Below, piece by piece: positions 1-7,631 of a DNA stretch of 9,534 nt. Under the pieces are notes generated by a model. That model was not told the origin of the DNA, did not search any database, and saw only the letters and a program-made list of their open reading frames with translations. The stretch is from Trueperaceae bacterium (GTDB taxonomy: Bacteria; Deinococcota; Deinococci; Deinococcales; Trueperaceae). The first letter of the stretch is position 1. Each line of letters begins with the position of its first letter. The stretch covers positions 1 to 9,534 of the forward strand of contig SKWV01000381.1 of the NCBI GenBank assembly GCA_007128755.1, read 5' to 3'. The position numbers were made by a program, and so were the translations under genes.

Positions 1-499
1 CGACGGAGTGCGTCGCGCCGATGCGGGCGCACGCGAGCATCGCCACGGCCGCCTCCGGCACCATCGGCAGGTAGATCGCCACCACGTCGCCGCGCCCCAC
101 GCCGCGGCTCTTGAGGACGTTCGCGAAGCGGCTCACCTCGGCGAGCATGTCGGAGTACGTGATCACGCGCCGGTCGCCGGGCTCGCCCTCCCAGAAGAAC
201 GCGACCTTGTTCCCGAGCCCGCGCTCGACCTGCAGGTCCAGGCAGTTGTACGACAGGTTGGTGGTGCCGCCCACGAACCACTGCGTGTGCGGCTCCTGCC
301 ACTCCTGCACGGTCGTCCAGCGGTCGAACCAGTGCAGCTCGGCCGCGACGTCCGACCAGAACGCGTCGGGATCCTCGAGCGACTGCCGGTAGAGGCGCTC
401 GTACTCAGCGGCGTCGCTCAGGCGTGCTCGGGTGCGGAACCCTTCGGCGGGGCGGAAGCGGCGCTCCTCGTTGAGCACCGAGGTGATGTGGTCGCTCAT
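1..499 (-). CDS. acs: Acetyl-CoA synthetase (acetate--CoA ligase), N-terminal part, cut by window edge
   Basis: This gene encodes the AMP-forming acetate--CoA ligase, a cytoplasmic enzyme that activates acetate with ATP to acetyl-AMP and then to acetyl-CoA. About 166 residues are visible, beginning MSDHITSVLNEERRFRP. They include the family's N-terminal cap (roughly residues 33-92, with YRQSLEDPDAFW, LHWFDRW and WFVGGTTNLSYNCLD) and the start of the AMP-binding domain (FFWEGEPGDRRVITYSDM, then GRGDVVAIYLPMVPEAAVAMLACARIGATHSV). The next expected residues, a VFGGFS-like stretch, lie outside the window. The P-loop, adenylation and A10 lysine motifs are also missing because the family is usually about 640-660 residues. 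The ATG is supported by AGGAGG five bases upstream. The gene lies 48 bases after the second trkH and could be read through from it. A TACGCT box at 526-531 is a weak candidate for its own -10, without a convincing -35. The identification as an acetyl-CoA synthetase is confident; propionyl-CoA synthetase is a less likely alternative. Confidence 0.93.
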   Translation of the reverse strand, partial: MSDHITSVLNEERRFRPAEGFRTRARLSDAAEYERLYRQSLEDPDAFWSDVAAELHWFDRWTTVQEWQEPHTQWFVGGTTNLSYNCLDLQVERGLGNKVAFFWEGEPGDRRVITYSDMLAEVSRFANVLKSRGVGRGDVVAIYLPMVPEAAVAMLACARIGATHSV

Positions 500-504
500 G
501 GGGA

Positions 505-510
505 CCTCCT
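505..510 (-). promoter_or_regulatory. Ribosome binding site of acs
   Basis: AGGAGG reads on the minus strand five bases before the ATG at 499-497. It is a full match to the anti-Shine-Dalgarno core, is the strongest such site in the window, and fixes the start of the acetyl-CoA synthetase. Confidence 0.85.
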
Positions 511-547
511 GGTGTGGTGCGGACAAGCGTACCCGACCGGTGGGGCC

Positions 548-2017
548 TCAGGCGCGGTAGGCCCAGCCCCGCCCCCGTCGAGGCAACCGCCACCAGCCGC
601 GGGCGAACACCACGAACACCGTGACGACCTCGAGACGCCCTGCGAACATGTCGAAGATGAGGAGGCCCTTGGCGACGCCATGGAAGTCGCTGTAGGAGAG
701 CATCGGCCCGACGGCACCCAGTCCAGGACCGATGTTGCCGATGCACGCCAGCGACGCCGTGAAGGCGGTGAGCGCGTCGTGCCCCATCAGGACCAGCGCC
801 AAGGTGCTGAACGCCGTCAGCACGAGGTAGACCGTCGCGAACGCCGCCACCGCCCGCACGACCTCCTCGGGCACGATGCGTCGCCCTAGCCGGAGCGGCA
901 GCACGGCGCGTGGGTGCAGCACCCGCTGCACCTCGCGCCGCGTGTGACCGGCGAGGATGAGCCAGCGCACGACCTTCACGCCGCCCGCCGCCGAGCCCGC
1001 CGACCCGCCGACGAACATGAGCGCGACGAGGACACCCTGTGCCTGCGGCGACCAGAGCGCGAAGTCGGCCGAAGCGTAGCCGGTGCTCGTCATGATCGAG
1101 AGCGCCTGGAAGACGGCGTGGCGCAGGGCTTCGCCCCAGGCGTAGGTCTGGCCGAGCAGGAAGACGAGCAGCGCCGCCGCCGCCGCGAGGATCGAGGCGT
1201 ACGCCCGGAACTCGGGATCCCGCAGGATGTCGCGCGGCCGGCCGCCGAAGGTCCGGTAGAGCAGCGCGAAGTTTGCGCCGGCGAACAGCATGCCGACCGA
1301 CGCGACCCACGAGGCGCCCGCTCCGTAGCTCTCGAACGACAGCGGATGCGGCGAGAACCCGCCGGCCGCGAGCGTCGTGAGCGCGTGAGCGATGGCGTCG
1401 TAGGGGCCCATCCCGACGAGCACGTAGAGCACCGCCACGACGGCGGTGAGGCCCACGTAGACGACGAGGATGGCGTTCGCCGTGTTGCGCAGGCGCGGCA
1501 GCAGACGGTCCTCGGTCGGTCCGGGCGCCTCAGCGAAGAAGAGCTGGCGTCCCGCGATCGCGAGCGCGGGGAAGATGGCGATGAAGAGCACGATGATGCC
1601 GATGCCGCCGATCCACTGCGTGAGACTGCGCCACATCATGAGGACGCGGCCCGTTCGCTCGAAGTCGACGATGACCGTGGCCCCGGTCGTGGTGAACCCC
1701 GACATCGACTCGAAGTAGGCGTCGATGGGCCCGAGCGGCCCCGCCACGACGAACGGGACCGCGCCGATCGCCGGGATCAGCAGCCACGTGCCCAGCACCG
1801 CGATGAGCGCCTCGCGCCGCGCCGGCTCCGCGCGGGCGCGTCCCACGCGCCGCAGCACGAGGCTCAGGAGCAGTCCGAGCATGGCGCCTGCCGCGAAGCC
1901 CTGCCACGTCTCGCCGGCGAGCGCGGCCGCGAGCGTGAAGAGCGCGAGCACGGCGCCGATGGCGAGCGAGCCGGTGCCGAGCACGAAGGGGGCGTAGCGC
2001 GAGCGGTAGCGCGTCAC
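548..2017 (-). CDS. trkH: Trk potassium uptake channel subunit TrkH, second copy
   Basis: This is an inner-membrane K+ translocating subunit of the SKT (TrkH/KtrB) superfamily, 489 residues. All four pore loops are visible: SGFTTTGAT (106-114, filter Gly112), AAGGFS (217-222, Gly220), TSTGYAS (310-316, Gly313) and GNIGPGLG (427-434, Gly430). The intramembrane gate loop GGSAGSAAGG (337-346) and the conserved GRLE near the C-terminus (460-463) are also present. Hydrophobic segments cover the length expected for the family. The start chosen is GTG at 2017, which overlaps the TGA of the preceding trkH as GTGA; CGGAGG lies eight bases upstream, and the protein then aligns with its paralogue from RYAPFVLGTG onward. 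The open frame continues to 2302, but that extension runs inside trkH in another frame and has no membrane-protein character. The overlap implies translational coupling. It should work with the TrkA ring encoded upstream. Confidence 0.93.
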   Translation of the reverse strand: MTRYRSRYAPFVLGTGSLAIGAVLALFTLAAALAGETWQGFAAGAMLGLLLSLVLRRVGRARAEPARREALIAVLGTWLLIPAIGAVPFVVAGPLGPIDAYFESMSGFTTTGATVIVDFERTGRVLMMWRSLTQWIGGIGIIVLFIAIFPALAIAGRQLFFAEAPGPTEDRLLPRLRNTANAILVVYVGLTAVVAVLYVLVGMGPYDAIAHALTTLAAGGFSPHPLSFESYGAGASWVASVGMLFAGANFALLYRTFGGRPRDILRDPEFRAYASILAAAAALLVFLLGQTYAWGEALRHAVFQALSIMTSTGYASADFALWSPQAQGVLVALMFVGGSAGSAAGGVKVVRWLILAGHTRREVQRVLHPRAVLPLRLGRRIVPEEVVRAVAAFATVYLVLTAFSTLALVLMGHDALTAFTASLACIGNIGPGLGAVGPMLSYSDFHGVAKGLLIFDMFAGRLEVVTVFVVFARGWWRLPRRGRGWAYRA

Positions 2018-3531
2018 GGCCGGAACCTCCGCCAGAGCGGGCGCGGATCGTCGAAACGCCGACGCGGAACCGGCCGGCGGCCGAGCGCGCGCGGGAGCCG
2101 CCACCAGTCCAGCGTCAGCAACACGAAGACGGTCACGATCTCGAGGCGGCCCGCGAACATGTTGAAGGTCAGGATGCCCCGGCCCAGCGGGTGGATCTCG
2201 GCGTACGACGACATCGGTCCGACGAGACCGAGGCCGGGCCCGACGTTGCCCACGGTCGCCGCCGCGGCGGTGAAGGCGGTGACGAAATCGTGGCCGAGCC
2301 ACACCAGCGCCGTCGCGCTCGTGGCGAGGAGCAGCACGTAGAGCGTGATGAACGCCGACACGGCGCGCAGGACGTCGTCCGGGATGACGCGCGCTCCGAC
2401 GCGCAGGGGCAAGACCGCCCGCGGGTGCAGCGTGCGCCTCACCTCGCGCGCGGTGTGCCTCGCGATGATGAGCCAGCGCATGACCTTGATCCCCCCGGCC
2501 GCCGACCCCGCCGAGCCGCCGATGAACATCAGGACGACCAACGTGACGCGGGCGCGGTCAGGCCAGAGCTCGAAGTCGGCCGAGGCGTACCCCGTCGTCG
2601 TCAGGATGGAGATGGTCTGGAAGAAGCCGTGCCGGAGCGCCTCGGTGCCGCCGTACACGTCACCCAAGTGCCAGGTGAGGAGCGAGCCGGCCGTCAGCAC
2701 GATCACCAGGTACGCTCGCAGTTCGGGATCGCGCAGGAGGTCGCGCGGCTGCCCGAGGAAGGCGCGGAACAGGAGCGCGAAGTTGACCGCCGCCAAGGTC
2801 ATGAAGGTGATGGCGACCCAGTCGACCGCGAGGCCGTAGGCCTCGAAGGAGCGGGCCTCCGGCGAGAAGCCGGCGGCGGCGACGGTCGTGAACGCGTGAG
2901 CGACGGCCTGGTAACCAGGCATGCCGGCCATCACGTAGGCGACGGCGCACATGGCCGTGAGCGCCAGGTACGCGCCCAGGACCGACAGCGCCGTCGTGCG
3001 CAGGCGGGGCGTCAGCCGCTCCTCCGTCGGGCCGGGCAGCTCCGCGAAGAAGACCTGGCGTCCTGCGATCGCCAGCTGCGGGAACACCGCGACGAACACC
3101 ACCACGATGCCGATGCCGCCGACCCACTGCGTGAACGCCCGCCACATGAAGAGCCCGGCCGGCACCGCATCGAAGTCGTTGATCGCCGTCGCGCCGGTGG
3201 CGGTGAAGCCCGACATCGACTCGAAGAGCGCATCCACGAACCCCATCCCGGCCCCCATCACGTACGGGACCACGCCGATCAGCGGCACGAGCGACCACAG
3301 CACGAGGACCCCGAGCAGGGCCTCGCGACGCGTCGGGTCGACGCCGGCGCGGCCGATGATGCGCAGTGGGGTGCCGACGACCGCTGCGATGAGCGCGGTC
3401 ACCAGGTAGGGCGTGGGGCTCTCGTCGAGCACGACGGCGTAGAGCGCGAACACGAGGAGCGCGACGGCCAGGCCGACCGTGCCGGACCCGACGACGTACG
3501 GAGCGAAGCGGCCGCGCCGTGCCGTGGGCAC
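2014..3531 (-). CDS. trkH: Trk potassium uptake channel subunit TrkH, first copy
   Basis: This is a second, divergent TrkH-family K+ channel subunit of 505 residues, collinear with its neighbour from RFAPYVVGSG onward. The pore loops are SGFTATGAT (107-115, filter Gly113), AAAGFS (218-223, Gly221), TTTGYAS (311-317, Gly314) and GNVGPGLG (428-435, Gly431). The gate loop GGSAGSAAGG (338-347) and GRLE (461-464) are kept. It differs from the other copy next to the filter glycine in loop 1 (Ala111 where the other has Thr110) and in loop 2 (Ala220 for Gly219). It also has a longer Arg/Pro-rich cytoplasmic C-terminal tail of about 25 residues. The GTG start is forced: the codon before it is GCC and the one before that is the TGA of trkA in the same frame. 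No Shine-Dalgarno sequence is visible, so translation probably depends on ribosomes finishing trkA. All the residues known to be essential in the family appear present, so it is likely functional. Confidence 0.93.
   Translation of the reverse strand: MPTARRGRFAPYVVGSGTVGLAVALLVFALYAVVLDESPTPYLVTALIAAVVGTPLRIIGRAGVDPTRREALLGVLVLWSLVPLIGVVPYVMGAGMGFVDALFESMSGFTATGATAINDFDAVPAGLFMWRAFTQWVGGIGIVVVFVAVFPQLAIAGRQVFFAELPGPTEERLTPRLRTTALSVLGAYLALTAMCAVAYVMAGMPGYQAVAHAFTTVAAAGFSPEARSFEAYGLAVDWVAITFMTLAAVNFALLFRAFLGQPRDLLRDPELRAYLVIVLTAGSLLTWHLGDVYGGTEALRHGFFQTISILTTTGYASADFELWPDRARVTLVVLMFIGGSAGSAAGGIKVMRWLIIARHTAREVRRTLHPRAVLPLRVGARVIPDDVLRAVSAFITLYVLLLATSATALVWLGHDFVTAFTAAAATVGNVGPGLGLVGPMSSYAEIHPLGRGILTFNMFAGRLEIVTVFVLLTLDWWRLPRALGRRPVPRRRFDDPRPLWRRFRP
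2026..2031 (-). promoter_or_regulatory. Ribosome binding site of the second trkH
   Basis: CGGAGG reads on the minus strand, with eight bases between it and the GTG at 2017-2015. It lies inside the last codons of the preceding trkH and decides the start of the downstream copy in favour of the GTGA overlap rather than the much longer open frame. Confidence 0.75.
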
Positions 3532-3534
3532 GGC

Positions 3535-4884
3535 TCAGGCGGAGCGGCCGCGCTCGTGCCGCTCCAGCCACGCCTCGACCGCCGCGACGTTGTCGGGAGT
3601 CGTGATCAGGAAGAGGTGGTCGCCGGGCTGGATCATCGTGTCGCCATGTGGCACCACGGCCCGCTGTTTGCGCAGCACGGCCCCGATCAGGGTGTTCGTC
3701 GGCGACCCGAGCTGGCGGACCTCTCCCGGCATCGCGGAGAGCGGAAAGGTCACCTCCATCACTTCGGCGCGATCCTCGATGCTGGCGAGGTGGTCGACCT
3801 GGTCGAGCTTCAGCCAGTTGAGCACCTCTTGCACGGCGGCCGTGCGCGGTGTGAGCGGCGCCTCGATGCCGACACGCTCGAACAGCCGACGGTTCCGAGC
3901 CCGGCCGACGCGGGTTATCACCTTGGGGATGCCGAGCTGCTTGCCCAGGAGCGAGACCAGGAGGTTCGTCGCGTCGTCCGACGTCACGGCGACGATGACG
4001 TCGGCGTCCTCGATGCGCTCCTGTTCGAGCAGCTCGAGGTCGGTGCCGTCACCGCGGAGCACGAGCACCTTGGGCAAGAAGGTGGCGAGCTTCTCGGCCC
4101 GCTCGGCGTTGGACTCGATCACGGTCAGGTCGATGCCGTACTCCTGGAGCTCCTCGGCGACCATGAACCCGACGTTGCCGCCGCCCACGATCGTGACGCG
4201 CTGACGTCGTCGCGATGGTGAGAAGCGGCTCTCGAGGCGGCGAACCGCCTCGTTCGTGCCCATGAAGACCACCTTGTCGCCCTCCTGCAGCACGGTGTCG
4301 CCCTTCGGGACGTGGAACTCGTCGTCGCGGACGATCCCGACCACCAGGACGCTGTCGGGCAGCTTGGTGTCGTGCAGCGTGGTGCCCAGGTACGGATCGC
4401 CGGCGCCGAGCCGATACTCCACCATCTTGATGCGGCCATTGGCGAAGGTCGCCGTGTCGAGCGCGCGCGGCACCCGCACGATCTCGACGATCTGGTGAGC
4501 GAGGGTGCGCTGGGGCCAGAGGATGCGGTCGATCGAGAGCCCGATCGACTCCATGGCGCCACGCTGCCGGAAGGCGGCGACGTAGCGCTCGCGGGTCACG
4601 AACGCCATCGTCTCCCTCGCACCGATGCCCTTGGCGGCGAGGCAGGAGAGCACGTTGATGTCGTCGTTGAGGGTGCAGGCGATGAAGGCCGCGGCCTTGT
4701 CGACGTTCGCGGCGCGGAGGTCGTCGGGATCGGCGCCGTTGCCGCGCATGAAGCGCACGTCGAGCTGCTCGAAGGACTCGGCGCGGCTCTCGTCGACGTC
4801 GATGACGGTCACGTCGTGCGACCGGTGCAGCGCTTCCGCGATCTGCAAGCCGTTCTCTCCGCCGCCTACGAGGACCAGGTTCAT
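3535..4884 (-). CDS. trkA: Trk potassium uptake regulatory subunit TrkA
   Basis: This is the cytoplasmic peripheral subunit that forms the nucleotide-sensing ring beneath TrkH and controls K+ flux. At 449 residues it has the usual duplicated layout. RCK/Rossmann domain 1 occupies about residues 1-130, with GGGENG at 7-12 and the ribose-binding acid Asp29 after VTVI. Its TrkA_C domain covers about 140-220. RCK domain 2 covers about 228-350, with GGGNVG at 234-239 and Glu257 after LTVI. A second TrkA_C domain covers about 365-449. Both dinucleotide loops are intact, so NAD(H) or ATP/ADP binding is expected on both halves, as in the family. The ATG start places the first beta strand directly at the N-terminus, as is normal for TrkA. 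There is no strong Shine-Dalgarno sequence, but a promoter-like pair lies just upstream. It is followed by two trkH genes at spacings of three bases and a four-base overlap, clearly one transcription unit. Confidence 0.96.
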   Translation of the reverse strand: MNLVLVGGGENGLQIAEALHRSHDVTVIDVDESRAESFEQLDVRFMRGNGADPDDLRAANVDKAAAFIACTLNDDINVLSCLAAKGIGARETMAFVTRERYVAAFRQRGAMESIGLSIDRILWPQRTLAHQIVEIVRVPRALDTATFANGRIKMVEYRLGAGDPYLGTTLHDTKLPDSVLVVGIVRDDEFHVPKGDTVLQEGDKVVFMGTNEAVRRLESRFSPSRRRQRVTIVGGGNVGFMVAEELQEYGIDLTVIESNAERAEKLATFLPKVLVLRGDGTDLELLEQERIEDADVIVAVTSDDATNLLVSLLGKQLGIPKVITRVGRARNRRLFERVGIEAPLTPRTAAVQEVLNWLKLDQVDHLASIEDRAEVMEVTFPLSAMPGEVRQLGSPTNTLIGAVLRKQRAVVPHGDTMIQPGDHLFLITTPDNVAAVEAWLERHERGRSA

Positions 4885-4893
4885 CGCGTGCGC

Positions 4894-4922
4894 ATCCTAC
4901 GCCCAGAGCGACGCCACGTCCA
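4894..4922 (-). promoter_or_regulatory. Candidate promoter of the trkA-trkH-trkH operon
   Basis: In the 64-base gap between lnt and trkA the minus strand reads TGGACG (4922-4917, four of six matches to TTGACA), a 17-base spacer, and TAGGAT (4899-4894, four of six matches to TATAAT). Nine bases then separate it from the ATG, so transcription would begin only a few bases before the start codon. This is inferred from spacing and motif fit only. Confidence 0.42.
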
Positions 4923-4948
4923 CTCTCGCACCGCGCCGTCGGCGCCCG

Positions 4949-6475
4949 TCACGTCCTGCGCTGGACGGAGGCCCCGATCGTGACGATGAGGCCGAGCGTC
5001 GCCAGGGCCGCCGGCCACAGCGCCCCGTAGCGCACGAAGGGCGTGATCTCGTCACGCAGCCCGAAGCGCACGGGCAACTGCCCGGCGATGCCGCGCGGCA
5101 GCTGCGCGACCACGCGTCCGTAGGGATCCACCAGCCCCGTGATGCCGTCGTTGGCCGAACGCAGCAGGAACCGGCGCGTCTCGATCGCGCGCATCCGGCC
5201 CATGTCGAAGTGCTGCTGCGCGCCGTTGCCGCGCGCGAACCAGGCGTCGTTGGTGACGGTGACCAGCACCTGCGCGCCGGCGCGCACCATCGCCGCCGAG
5301 ACCTGCGGGAAGACCGACTCGTAGCACACGTTGAGCGCGACCGGACCCAGGCCGGTGGCGAGCGGCACGGGGCCGACGCCGGCGCTCGTGTTCGTGAGCA
5401 TCGGCAGGTTGAGGGCCCCGAAGACGCCCCGGTAGAGGGGCGCCGCCGTCTCGAGCAGGGGCCAGCGCTCGCCGAACGGCACCAGCACGTGCTTGTCGTA
5501 ACGGTCCGCGACCTGCGCCGCCGTGATCGTGAAGGCGCTGTTGTAGGAGCGGCGGTCGGTGCTCCCGCGCCCGCCGACGATGAACGTGCTCGCCGGCGAA
5601 CTCGCCTGGATGGCCGCCCGCACCTCGACGCCGTGATCGCCCTCGAGCTCGTAGCCGATGACGGCGCCCTCGGGCCAGATCACCAGGTCGGGCGAGGCGG
5701 CCATGCCGGAGAGGCCGATCTGCGTGATGGTCGTGTGCACGCCGAGCTCCTGGGCGGCGCTCACCGCGCGCGCGAAGGGATCGACGTTGGGCTGGACGAG
5801 GAGCGCCGTCGCCTGCGTCGGGCCGACGCTCTCGCCCAGCTTGGCGTCGCCCCACCACCACACCAGGACCACGGCCAGGAGCGCGACGGGTGCCGCGGCG
5901 ATCCGGACGATGGGTGGACCGCTGCGGCGCAGGCGGCGCTCGCCACGCGCCGCGAACGGCGCCGCCAGCGCGGCGGCGATCGCCGCCGTGAGGAGCGAGA
6001 GGCCGGTCACGCCGACCGTCTCGGCGAACTGCGCCACCGGCGTCTCGAGCCACACGTAGCCGAGGCTCCCCCAGGGGAAGGCGAAGTACCCCTGCGTGCG
6101 GCCCCACTCCATCAGCACCCAGAACACGGGCAACACGAACAGGACCGAGCCGCCGCGCCCGGCCACGAGCGAGGCGGCCCACGTGACCAGGCCCCACATC
6201 GCCGCCAGCGCCAGGAGCAGGAGCGGATGGAGCAGCCAGAAGAACGGCCCGAGCATGCCGGGATCGGCGAACGACATGGGCAGCCACAGGATGTAGAGCG
6301 CGTAGAACCCGAGGGCGAACCAGGCGCCGTGCGCGAAGGCCTGACCCGGCCGCTCGGCGTGGCTCACCAGGCCGAACAGCACGGAGAGCGCCAGCACGGC
6401 CGGCCAGACGCCCGTGGGCGGGAAGGCGGCCGAGAACACCACGCCGGCCGCCAGGGCGAGCAGCGGCCCGATCAC
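4949..6475 (-). CDS. lnt: Apolipoprotein N-acyltransferase
   Basis: Lnt transfers an acyl chain from a phospholipid to the N-terminal cysteine amine of diacylglyceryl lipoproteins, the last step of lipoprotein maturation in the inner membrane. The protein has 508 residues, the family's usual length. The N-terminal 210 residues are a run of hydrophobic helices (about 1-35, 45-66, 75-103, 109-123, 150-175, 188-207). A nitrilase-like domain follows from about 222 to 470, and a final membrane helix lies at about 482-502. The catalytic triad is visible as Glu269 (VIWPEGA), Lys328 (YDKHVLVPFGE) and Cys384 (LNVCYES). Glu336 of the FGE motif and the conserved stretch TNDAWFARGNGAQQHFDMGR are also present. 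The GTG start has only a weak G-rich sequence before it, but no closer start is available. It follows the M20 peptidase gene by 19 bases, so co-transcription is likely. Identification is confident; it implies triacylated lipoproteins. Confidence 0.95.
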   Translation of the reverse strand: MIGPLLALAAGVVFSAAFPPTGVWPAVLALSVLFGLVSHAERPGQAFAHGAWFALGFYALYILWLPMSFADPGMLGPFFWLLHPLLLLALAAMWGLVTWAASLVAGRGGSVLFVLPVFWVLMEWGRTQGYFAFPWGSLGYVWLETPVAQFAETVGVTGLSLLTAAIAAALAAPFAARGERRLRRSGPPIVRIAAAPVALLAVVLVWWWGDAKLGESVGPTQATALLVQPNVDPFARAVSAAQELGVHTTITQIGLSGMAASPDLVIWPEGAVIGYELEGDHGVEVRAAIQASSPASTFIVGGRGSTDRRSYNSAFTITAAQVADRYDKHVLVPFGERWPLLETAAPLYRGVFGALNLPMLTNTSAGVGPVPLATGLGPVALNVCYESVFPQVSAAMVRAGAQVLVTVTNDAWFARGNGAQQHFDMGRMRAIETRRFLLRSANDGITGLVDPYGRVVAQLPRGIAGQLPVRFGLRDEITPFVRYGALWPAALATLGLIVTIGASVQRRT

Positions 6476-6494
6476 GTCGCCCCGCGCGCGGCGC

Positions 6495-7631
6495 TCACGG
6501 CTGCCCCACGAGGCCGGCGACGAGCGCGACGCGGTCGAGCGTCGCGCTCACGAGCACGTGCTCGCCCGCCGTGTGCGCACCGCCGCCCAGCGCGCCCAAG
6601 CCGTCGAGCGTGGCGATCCCCAGGGCGGAGGTGAAGTTGCCGTCCGACCCGCCGCCGACGATGCCGCTCTGGACGCTCCAGCCCCAGGCCGTCGCGACCT
6701 CCTCCGCCCGTGCCAACAGGGCGCGGTTCCCAAGGGTGGCCTCCATCGGCGGCCGGTTGACGCCGCCTTCTACGTGCACGCGCACGCCGGCGTCGCGCGG
6801 CGCGTAGCCGCGGATGGCCGCCTCGACCCGCTCGGCCTCCGCCATCGTCGGCAGGCGCACGTCGACCGACAGGCGGCCGGCGTCGGGGATCACGTTGGTA
6901 GCGTGCCCGGCGCGCGCGACCGTCGGCGAGACCGTGGTCCCGAGGCTCGTGTCGGCGAGCGATGCGATCTCCAGGGCGGCGTGGGCCAGCTCGATGAGCG
7001 CGCTCGCGCCCGTCTCCGGCGCGAGGCCGGCGTGGGCGGCGCGGCCCTCGAAGCCCAGGTGGAAGTCGGCCACGCCCTTGCGGCCCAGCTTGAGCGCCCC
7101 GTCGTCGCGCGACGGCTCGAGCACCAGCACGCGGTCGTGCCGCAGCGCCTCCTCCTCGATCAGCGCGCGGCTGTGATGGGAGCCGGTCTCCTCGTCGGAG
7201 GTGACGAGCAACGTGAGGGGGCCCGCGGGCTCGGCGCCGGCGGCGCGGAGGACGCGCACGGCCAGCACGGCCGCGGCGACGCCGGCCTTCATGTCGAGCG
7301 CGCCGGGGCCGGCCGCGCGGTCGCCGTCGACGCGCCACGGGTGCCGCGCCAGGGTGCCGAGCGGATGGACGGTGTCGTAGTGGGCCAGCAGCAGCGTGGA
7401 CGTGCCCGAAGGCGCCGCCAAGCGCGCCACGAGCACGTCGCCGACCGCCTCGCGCGCCACGGTGCTCACGGACCAGCCGTCGGCCTCCAGCACCCTCGAC
7501 AGGTGGGCGACCAGGCGGCCCGCACCGTCTCGATCGCCGGTGGGTGTCTCGATGCGCACGAGCTCTTCGAGCAGGGCCAGGAACGCGGGGCGTCCCTCGT
7601 GGGCATGGCGGTGGAGGTCCGCGATCGTCAT
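6495..7631 (-). CDS. M20 family zinc metallopeptidase, glutamate carboxypeptidase (CPG2)-like
   Basis: This is a soluble di-metal hydrolase of the M20/ArgE/DapE/CPG2 superfamily, 378 residues. The metal and catalytic residues can be read off: His84 with Asp86 (LAHYDTVHP), the bridging Asp113 (GPGALDMKAG), catalytic Glu147 and ligand Glu148 (TSDEETGS), Glu172 (LVLEPS) and His353 (GGGAHTAGEH). A dimerisation domain is inserted at about residues 183-290 (LGRKGVADFHLGFEGRAAHAG, with His200 as the likely lid histidine). VNRPPM at 291-296 resembles carboxypeptidase G2-type members, which release C-terminal glutamate from folates or peptides. The exact substrate cannot be told; an amino-acid deacylase or dipeptidase is possible. 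No signal peptide is seen, so it should be cytoplasmic. The ATG has no Shine-Dalgarno sequence but sits seven bases after a TACACT box, suggesting a leaderless message. It is the first gene of a probable unit with lnt. Confidence 0.9.
   Translation of the reverse strand: MTIADLHRHAHEGRPAFLALLEELVRIETPTGDRDGAGRLVAHLSRVLEADGWSVSTVAREAVGDVLVARLAAPSGTSTLLLAHYDTVHPLGTLARHPWRVDGDRAAGPGALDMKAGVAAAVLAVRVLRAAGAEPAGPLTLLVTSDEETGSHHSRALIEEEALRHDRVLVLEPSRDDGALKLGRKGVADFHLGFEGRAAHAGLAPETGASALIELAHAALEIASLADTSLGTTVSPTVARAGHATNVIPDAGRLSVDVRLPTMAEAERVEAAIRGYAPRDAGVRVHVEGGVNRPPMEATLGNRALLARAEEVATAWGWSVQSGIVGGGSDGNFTSALGIATLDGLGALGGGAHTAGEHVLVSATLDRVALVAGLVGQP

Noticed and set aside
526..531. TACGCT as a -10 box for acs
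   Set aside because: It fits TANNNT, but the hexamers 16 to 18 bases upstream (GCCTGA, CGCCTG, GCGCCT) do not resemble a -35. The strong ribosome binding site and 48-base gap allow read-through from trkH, so it is mentioned only as a weak possibility.
8..889. A plus-strand open frame opposite acs and the end of the second trkH
   Set aside because: The minus strand encodes an unmistakable acetyl-CoA synthetase N-terminus and TrkH C-terminus. The plus frame crosses both genes and has no domain.
2018..2302. N-terminal extension of the second TrkH copy beyond the GTG at 2017
   Set aside because: The extension overlaps the coding sequence of the first trkH in another frame and is Arg-rich. It has no counterpart in the paralogue, while a good ribosome binding site and GTGA overlap support the shorter start.
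2191..4221. A plus-strand open frame of about 676 codons across trkH and trkA
   Set aside because: It runs antisense to genes with complete conserved motifs. Its translation is a low-complexity Arg/Glu/Asp/His-rich string with no domain, typical of antisense frames in very GC-rich DNA.
4923..4948. Intrinsic terminator after lnt
   Set aside because: A 5-bp GCGCC/GGCGC stem with a three-base loop lies just after the stop codon, but it is short and has no T-run, so it cannot be separated from background pairing in this GC-rich DNA.
4625..6634. A plus-strand open frame of about 669 codons opposite lnt and part of trkA
   Set aside because: It is antisense to lnt, whose catalytic triad is intact, and its translation is Arg/Gln/Ala-rich with no recognisable fold.
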